Below are positions 20,207 through 24,708 of a stretch of DNA of 24,708 nucleotides, in pieces. The notes beneath the pieces are model-generated. The model saw nothing but the letters and a program-made list of their open reading frames with translations, was not told the DNA's origin and made no database searches. Both the position numbers and the translations under genes were made by a program. Positions within the stretch are counted from its first letter, which is position 1. Each line of letters opens with the position of its first letter. This DNA comes from an uncultured Bacilli bacterium. GTDB taxonomy: Bacteria; Bacillota_I; Bacilli_A; RF39; UBA660. The stretch covers positions 1 to 24,708 of the forward strand of contig CANRAX010000003.1 of assembly GCA_947628635.1 (NCBI GenBank). Direction: 5' to 3'.

Positions 20207-20832
20207 GTTTGTAATCTTTTTAAATAATAATTTTTAGGTAATATTTGCATTAATATTTCGCGCGTTTTTAATTCTCTTGTATAATATTCATAAAAAAGGT
20301 TAGACTTTTTTTCTAAAAGAATTGGTCCAAAGAAATAATCTTTTTTATGATATTTTTTGTGACCTTTTTTTAAAACAATTATTTGATAAATAAATTTTTT
20401 ATCTTTAACTAATTCTTCATCAGCTATATAAAAGCCTATTTTACAGCAAAATCTGCGAACATCTTCTAAATAATTATTGGGACTTAATATTAAAGTGTCA
20501 ATTTTTTTAGCTATACGTAGATTATTTTTTAAAATACCAATAATACTTCTTCCACCCATACCAGAAATAATCACTGTATCAATATTAGGTGAATAAGTAT
20601 CTAAACCATTCCCAAGGCGTAGTTCTATTTTATCTTCTAATTTTTCTTTTTTTATATTTAACAGTGCTTGTTGTAAAGGTCCTTCTTTTATATCCGAAGC
20701 TATGGCTTTAATATTTTTATTTTGCTTTACTAAATAAATATCTAATAAAGCATGATCACATCCAATATCTAAACAAAAGGAATTAGCTGGCACTAAATTC
20801 CCTATTTTTTTTAAACGTTCATTTATTTTCAT
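20164..20832 (-). CDS. trmK: tRNA (adenine(22)-N1)-methyltransferase
   Basis: SAM-dependent Rossmann-fold enzyme forming m1A22 in tRNA. 222 residues with motif I LDIGCDHALLDIYL (about 20-33), 'SDIKEGPLQQALLNI' (the TrmK-type motif II), and 'ISGMGGRSIIGIL' followed by LILSPNN (catalytic NPPY-like position). A C-terminal helical, basic region follows (about 165-222). It starts in a TAATG overlap with the rpoD stop, so it is the third gene of dnaG-rpoD-trmK, as in B. subtilis (dnaG-sigA...yqfN). The C-terminal codons form half of a bidirectional hairpin. Confidence 0.95.
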   Translation of the reverse strand: MKINERLKKIGNLVPANSFCLDIGCDHALLDIYLVKQNKNIKAIASDIKEGPLQQALLNIKKEKLEDKIELRLGNGLDTYSPNIDTVIISGMGGRSIIGILKNNLRIAKKIDTLILSPNNYLEDVRRFCCKIGFYIADEELVKDKKFIYQIIVLKKGHKKYHKKDYFFGPILLEKKSNLFYEYYTRELKTREILMQILPKNYYLKRLQTKKEIKLLRNNLRT

Positions 20833-21929
20833 TAGTCAGTTAAAAAGTCCTTTAATTTTCTTGAACGAGACGGATGTCTTAATTTGCGAAGGGCTTTAGC
20901 TTCTATTTGACGTATTCTTTCACGAGTGACACCAAATATTTGGCCAACTTCTTCAAGTGTACGACATTGACCATCATCAAGTCCAAATCTTAAACGAAGA
21001 ACCTTTTCTTCACGTTCTGTTAAGGTTGCTAAAACACCACTTAATTCTTCTTTTAACATCTCAACAGTGGCGTATTCTTCAGGACCCATAGTTCTTTCAT
21101 CTTTAATAAAATCACCTAAATGAGAGTCATCTTCTTCACCAATTGGTGTTTCAAGAGAAACGGGATCTTGCGAAATTTTGTAAACTTCACGAACTTTATC
21201 GATAGAAATACCTAATCTTTTAGCAATTTCTTCATCCGTTGGTTCACGATTTAATTCTTGAGTTAATTGTCTTTGAACACGAGCTAATTTATTAATCGTT
21301 TCAACCATATGAACAGGTACACGAATAGTACGAGCTTGATCAGCAATTGCTCTTGTAATAGCTTGTCTTATCCACCAAGTTGCATAAGTTGAAAATTTAT
21401 AACCTTTTGTAGGATCAAATTTGTCAACAGCTTTCATTAGACCAATGTTTCCTTCTTGAATTAAGTCTAAGAAAAGCATACCACGACCAACGTATCTCTT
21501 AGCAATACTAACAACTAGACGTAAATTAGATTCAGCAAGCATTCTTTTAGCTTCTTCATCGCCTTCTTCAGCTCTTTTAGCATATTCAAATTCTTCATCA
21601 CTAGTAAGTAAATTAATACGGCCAATTTCTTTTAAATACATTCTAACTGGATCATTAATTTTAACATCTTTAGACATTGTAATATCTTCAACAACGATAT
21701 TTTCAGTAATTTCTTCACCACTAGCGTTGTCATCATCACTACCATCTTCAGAAATAATTTCTATTTGAGCTTCAACTAAGGAATTATAAAGTTCATCTAG
21801 AGAATCACTATCCATCTCTAAGCCTTTTAATTCTTCAGCCAATTGTTCATAAGTAATAAATCCTTGTTTTTTACCAAGCGCTAGTAATTTTTCTTTTCTT
21901 TCATCTAAAGTTCTTATTTCTCCAACCAT
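20832..21929 (-). CDS. rpoD: RNA polymerase primary sigma factor (sigma-70/SigA)
   Basis: 365 residues, the B. subtilis SigA size. A short region 1.1 (about 8-50) is followed by an acidic linker (SEDGSDDDNASGEE) and then region 1.2 ('DPVRMYLKEIGRINLLT'). Region 2 ('NLRLVVSIAKRYVGRGMLFLDLIQEGNIGLMKAVDKFDP...FSTYATWWIRQAI') contains the -10 recognition helix. Region 3 and region 4 ('LEEVGQIFGVTRERIRQIEAKALRKLRHP') follow; region 4 has the helix-turn-helix binding the -35. It lies two bases after dnaG, with its SD inside the dnaG end. Conserved recognition regions agree with the TATAAT-type promoters found across the window. Confidence 0.99.
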   Translation of the reverse strand: MVGEIRTLDERKEKLLALGKKQGFITYEQLAEELKGLEMDSDSLDELYNSLVEAQIEIISEDGSDDDNASGEEITENIVVEDITMSKDVKINDPVRMYLKEIGRINLLTSDEEFEYAKRAEEGDEEAKRMLAESNLRLVVSIAKRYVGRGMLFLDLIQEGNIGLMKAVDKFDPTKGYKFSTYATWWIRQAITRAIADQARTIRVPVHMVETINKLARVQRQLTQELNREPTDEEIAKRLGISIDKVREVYKISQDPVSLETPIGEEDDSHLGDFIKDERTMGPEEYATVEMLKEELSGVLATLTEREEKVLRLRFGLDDGQCRTLEEVGQIFGVTRERIRQIEAKALRKLRHPSRSRKLKDFLTD

Positions 21930-21931
21930 AC

Positions 21932-23656
21932 CTATTCTCCTATCCTTAGTTTTCTTATTTTTTCAGCAATTAAAGCTTGTTGTAGTGGATCAAATTCTTT
22001 TTTCATTAAAATATTCAATCTTTTTATTTCTTGTTTGATACTATAATCTTTAATAACTTTAAAATAAAGATTAAGTTCCTCTTTTGTTGTTTTTTCATTA
22101 TAATTATCAGCTAAAATACTGTTAAGCAAAACTAAAATATCGTCTTTATCATTAACATAAGTGTAAAAATCAGCCGTGTTTATAAAACCATTTTGCTTAT
22201 AAAAATATATTATTTCACTGCAAAGATTTCGCATTGTTTCTTCAGCTAGAATTAATTTTTCTTTTTCAACTTGTGAAATAACCCAATCATTATTAAGCAT
22301 AAAATAAAAAACTTGTTCTACGGCTTTTACATACTTATCTTTCTTTTTGACATCTTTTTTTATTGGAAGAGCCATTTCTTTAGGTGTATTTTGAGCCTTT
22401 TTTAAACTATAAAGACGCATTTGTAGTGTATTATACTCTATATCGAATTCTTTTGCAAGTCTTTTTAACATTACTTCAATACGAATTTCATCAGTAATTT
22501 TGGTCATTTCTTCTAGGACTGAGTTAATGTAATTGGCCTTTTCTTCATCACTACGGAAATCAACATTTTCCCGTAATTTTAACATTTTAAAATCCGAAAA
22601 ATTTATGACTGAAGAAACTAGGTTTTCAAAACTTTCTTGCCCATTATTTAATATAAAAGTATCTGGATCTAGTGGATCAGGTAAATTTATTACTTTTACT
22701 TCAATGCCTTGATCAAAAAGGTTTTGTCCTATGCTTAAGGTAGCATGAACTCCAGCAGAATCACCATCTAGGCATAAAATAATATTATTCGAAAGTCTTT
22801 TCAAAAGAGATATTTGTTCTTTAGTAAGAGCTGTTCCCATTAAAGCAACTGTATTGCGAATACCTATGGTACTAGCTCTTATAACATCCATAAAGCCTTC
22901 CATAACAATGACACTTTTTTTAAGGCGACATTCTTCTTTGGCAATATGATAGTGATAAAGTATTTCACCTTTTTTAAAAATAGCTGTTTCTTTTGTATTT
23001 AAATATTTATTTTGATTGTTATCTTTATAAATTCGACCACTAAAGCCAACTATTTTACCGGTTATATCATATAAGCTAAACATTATTCTATCACGGTAAA
23101 CATCATAATCATCTACGGCTAAGCCAATATTATTTAAAGTTGCTAAATCATAACCTTTTTTGGTAAGCAAATTAACTAAGTCATCTTTTTTATTAAGAGA
23201 AAGTCCTATTCCAAATTCTTTAATTATTTCATCATTAATTTGACGATTATATAAATATTTTTTAGCTTCTTTACCTAAAGAACTATTCAAATTATTTTGA
23301 TAATATTTAGCTGTTAAATTATAGGCTTCATATAATTTATCAAATTTAGTGTTTTTCTTGGAATATTTACTACCTTCGACGATAACACCTACTCTATCAC
23401 CCAAATATTTCAAAACTTCTGGAAATTCAAGGTGTTCATAATTCATTAAAAAAGTATAAACGTTTCCTGTTGCATGACAAGAAAAACAAGTATAGATTTG
23501 CTTTTCTCTAGAAACACACATAGAAGGATTAGAGTCATCATGAAAAGGACAAACACCAAAAAAATTCTTGCCCTTTGCTGTTAGGGGAATTCTTTCTCCT
23601 ATGATGTCAACGATATCTATCTTACTACGAATAACATTGGCAAGATTATTATCCAT
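21932..23656 (-). CDS. dnaG: DNA primase
   Basis: Makes RNA primers for lagging-strand synthesis. 574 residues: the CHC2 zinc domain (C36, H39, C57, C60), the RNA polymerase catalytic core with the Toprim motifs ('VIVMEGFMDVIRA' and 'IILCLDGDSAGVHATL'), and a C-terminal helicase-binding-like helical region (about 440-574). Slightly shorter than in Bacillus species, mainly in the C-terminal part. GGAAGTGAT precedes ATG. It begins the operon dnaG-rpoD-trmK. Confidence 0.98.
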   Translation of the reverse strand: MDNNLANVIRSKIDIVDIIGERIPLTAKGKNFFGVCPFHDDSNPSMCVSREKQIYTCFSCHATGNVYTFLMNYEHLEFPEVLKYLGDRVGVIVEGSKYSKKNTKFDKLYEAYNLTAKYYQNNLNSSLGKEAKKYLYNRQINDEIIKEFGIGLSLNKKDDLVNLLTKKGYDLATLNNIGLAVDDYDVYRDRIMFSLYDITGKIVGFSGRIYKDNNQNKYLNTKETAIFKKGEILYHYHIAKEECRLKKSVIVMEGFMDVIRASTIGIRNTVALMGTALTKEQISLLKRLSNNIILCLDGDSAGVHATLSIGQNLFDQGIEVKVINLPDPLDPDTFILNNGQESFENLVSSVINFSDFKMLKLRENVDFRSDEEKANYINSVLEEMTKITDEIRIEVMLKRLAKEFDIEYNTLQMRLYSLKKAQNTPKEMALPIKKDVKKKDKYVKAVEQVFYFMLNNDWVISQVEKEKLILAEETMRNLCSEIIYFYKQNGFINTADFYTYVNDKDDILVLLNSILADNYNEKTTKEELNLYFKVIKDYSIKQEIKRLNILMKKEFDPLQQALIAEKIRKLRIGE

Positions 23657-23686
23657 TTGACATCACTTCCTTATAAACTAATCTTT

Positions 23687-23715
23687 ATTATAACACTAAT
23701 ATTTAACTTTTTCTA
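23687..23715 (-). promoter_or_regulatory. Promoter of dnaG-rpoD-trmK
   Basis: -10 TATAAT (23687-23692) with extended TG (TGTTATAAT) and a -35-like TAGAAA (23710-23715) at 17 bases, on the minus strand, overlapping the end of the upstream gene. Confidence 0.6.
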
Positions 23716-24241
23716 CTGGTTTTAACGAACTTATTTGAGCAATTTGCTCTTTAAAAAACTCTTGAAAACTTAGAATAGATTCTTCCTCAATGGCTGGATT
23801 TTGATAAAATATACCTAATTTTTCATACTCAAGAATATATCTTTTTTCTTCAATATAGCTTAAATTTTCATCATAATTCTGAGCTGTAAAAGAAAATAAT
23901 TTATTTATTTCAGAAAAATTTTCTTCATTTAATTCTTTACCTAGAGTAACAAAATAATATTTATAAATTAAATTCATATCTAATTCTTCATTTAAAATAG
24001 CATTATCTTTATCATAATATTCTAATTCTTCCCTACCTGGCATAATTAAATTATATATACGACTAAAAAATTTATTACGACAGTTACTTTTAATGGCTTG
24101 AATTATATCGACTCTATCTTCATCTAAATCTTTAATAGCCGAATTTATATAGCCTAAAATATCTTCATTGTCATCGGGTATAGTAGTTTGTTTTTCTTCA
24201 TAGAGTGCATATTCATTTTTTATTACTTCTATATTTTTCAT
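23696..24241 (-). CDS. Unknown soluble protein upstream of dnaG
   Basis: 181 residues, acidic (many Asp and Glu), mostly helical, with no membrane segment. The middle part is notable for Tyr and Phe ('KFFSRIYNLIMPGREELEYYDKDNAILNEELDMNLIYKYYFVTLGKEL'). No family recognised. The start has a GGTGAG site about nine bases upstream. Two overlapping TATAAT sequences lie 22-45 bases upstream. It stands between yqeH and dnaG, and the dnaG promoter overlaps its end. Confidence 0.7.
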   Translation of the reverse strand: MKNIEVIKNEYALYEEKQTTIPDDNEDILGYINSAIKDLDEDRVDIIQAIKSNCRNKFFSRIYNLIMPGREELEYYDKDNAILNEELDMNLIYKYYFVTLGKELNEENFSEINKLFSFTAQNYDENLSYIEEKRYILEYEKLGIFYQNPAIEEESILSFQEFFKEQIAQISSLKPVEKVKY

Positions 24242-24263
24242 AATTATCTCTCACCAAGAGATT

Positions 24264-24269
24264 ATTATA
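24264..24269 (-). promoter_or_regulatory. -10 element upstream of the unknown gene
   Basis: TATAAT (proximal copy, in TTGTTATAATAATC); a second TATAAT occurs about 15 bases further upstream. No convincing -35 for either. Confidence 0.4.
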
Positions 24270-24309
24270 ACAAAAAGCATTATAAAATACTACTAACAAA
24301 TTATTTTTT

Positions 24310-24340
24310 TAAAGAAAAAAGGCCACCTAGAAAATAGCCT
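24310..24340 (-). terminator. Probable terminator of yqeH
   Basis: AGGC (24340-24337) pairs with GCCT (24323-24320) on the minus strand, followed by TTTTTTCTTT. The loop contains further CTA/TAG complementarity. It lies 32 bases after the yqeH stop. Confidence 0.55.
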
Positions 24341-24372
24341 AATTTTTTTATTTTATAATTTCAATATACTAT

Positions 24373-24708
24373 TTAAATTAATGACTTACGCATAAATGTT
24401 TCAACATCTTTATCAAGATAAATATCAATAACACCTTTATTAACTATTTTTATAAAGCCAAGGCCATTGATAACTAAGTCTTCATCATACTTAACATCAT
24501 ATGTTATTTTATTCAAATCTTTTAACTCATCATTATTAAATAAATTAAGCAATCTTTTTACTTTTAAATCATTAGAAATAAATAAAGTAAAACTATTTTT
24601 TTCACCAGAAACATAATCTATTCTAATAAAGTTTTCAATAATTAAAGATTGATTTTTACGAAGTTGATATGTACGAGGTTTTATTTCCTTTGTTGGAGAT
24701 ATCTTTTT
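24373..24708 (-). CDS. yqeH: Ribosome biogenesis GTPase YqeH (C-terminal part)
   Basis: The last 111 residues of a gene that continues past the window edge. The frame reads without a stop from the edge to TAA at 24373-24375. The C-terminus resembles YqeH: 'KPRTYQL' near the start, 'DEDLVINGLGFIKI' (compare the DIVFSGLGW segment of the family), and the ending FMRKSLI, matching the RKSLI tail of YqeH proteins. YqeH is a circularly permuted GTPase needed for 30S assembly. The GTPase domain and zinc motif would be outside the window. Confidence 0.85.
   Translation of the reverse strand, partial: KKISPTKEIKPRTYQLRKNQSLIIENFIRIDYVSGEKNSFTLFISNDLKVKRLLNLFNNDELKDLNKITYDVKYDEDLVINGLGFIKIVNKGVIDIYLDKDVETFMRKSLI

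Noticed and set aside
1..24708. CRISPR arrays, transposons, phage genes or attachment sites
   Set aside because: No spaced direct repeats, terminal inverted repeats, transposases, integrases or sharp changes in composition were seen; the window looks like stable core chromosome.

Overview
This window comes from a very AT-rich, low-GC Gram-positive bacterium. Gene content and order resemble Bacilli. UGA is used as a stop (gene at 10022-10597) and Trp is UGG, so the code is standard and this is not a Mycoplasma-type Mollicute. A class B penicillin-binding protein, MreC and MreD show that it makes peptidoglycan. The compact genes, short intergenic gaps and AT bias would fit an uncultured gut Bacilli lineage (RF39-like), but that placement is inference. 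Ribosome binding sites are mostly GGAGG or GGTGAT placed 3-9 bases before the start. This shifts several starts downstream of the longest ORF, and coordinates below use the corrected starts.

Layout, almost all on the minus strand and so read here from high to low coordinates. (1) 24708-20164: the end of yqeH, an unknown gene, then the macromolecular synthesis operon dnaG-rpoD-trmK. (2) 20174-16613: a small plus-strand membrane gene, a YetF-like membrane protein, a GHL10-type glycoside hydrolase-like surface protein, and two tandem type IV prepilin-like genes, each with its own promoter. (3) 16539-14233: endonuclease IV (nfo), an unknown 360-residue protein, and a DUF2624/YqfT-like small gene on the plus strand. 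The dnaG-rpoD-trmK...nfo...yqfT arrangement echoes Bacillus subtilis. (4) 14184-10022: class B PBP, a small membrane protein, rpmG, efp and a VUT/queuosine-precursor-transporter-like membrane protein. (5) 10008-5727: a CPBP-family membrane protease (plus), rpsO with a long leader, an unknown gene and pnp. (6) 5627-4158: a two-gene operon of Tim44-like/zinc-ribbon proteins, one secreted and membrane-anchored, one soluble. (7) 4026-1: a SPOR-domain protein, radC, mreC, mreD, a SpoIVFA-like protein, a SpoIVFB-like intramembrane protease and tRNA-Ala. This last block is the B. subtilis radC-mreBCD-minCD-spoIVFAB block without mreB and minCD.

Most genes are housekeeping: replication, transcription, translation, RNA decay, cell wall and DNA repair. 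No CRISPR array, insertion sequence, integrase, transposase or phage gene was seen, and no stretch of 300 bases lacks a gene. The points most worth a second look are the SD-sequestering hairpin before the SpoIVFA/B-like pair, the paired Tim44/zinc-ribbon proteins, the orphan tandem prepilins with matched promoters, the convergent gene pairs whose ends share palindromic sequence, and a terminator directly in front of the efp ribosome binding site.
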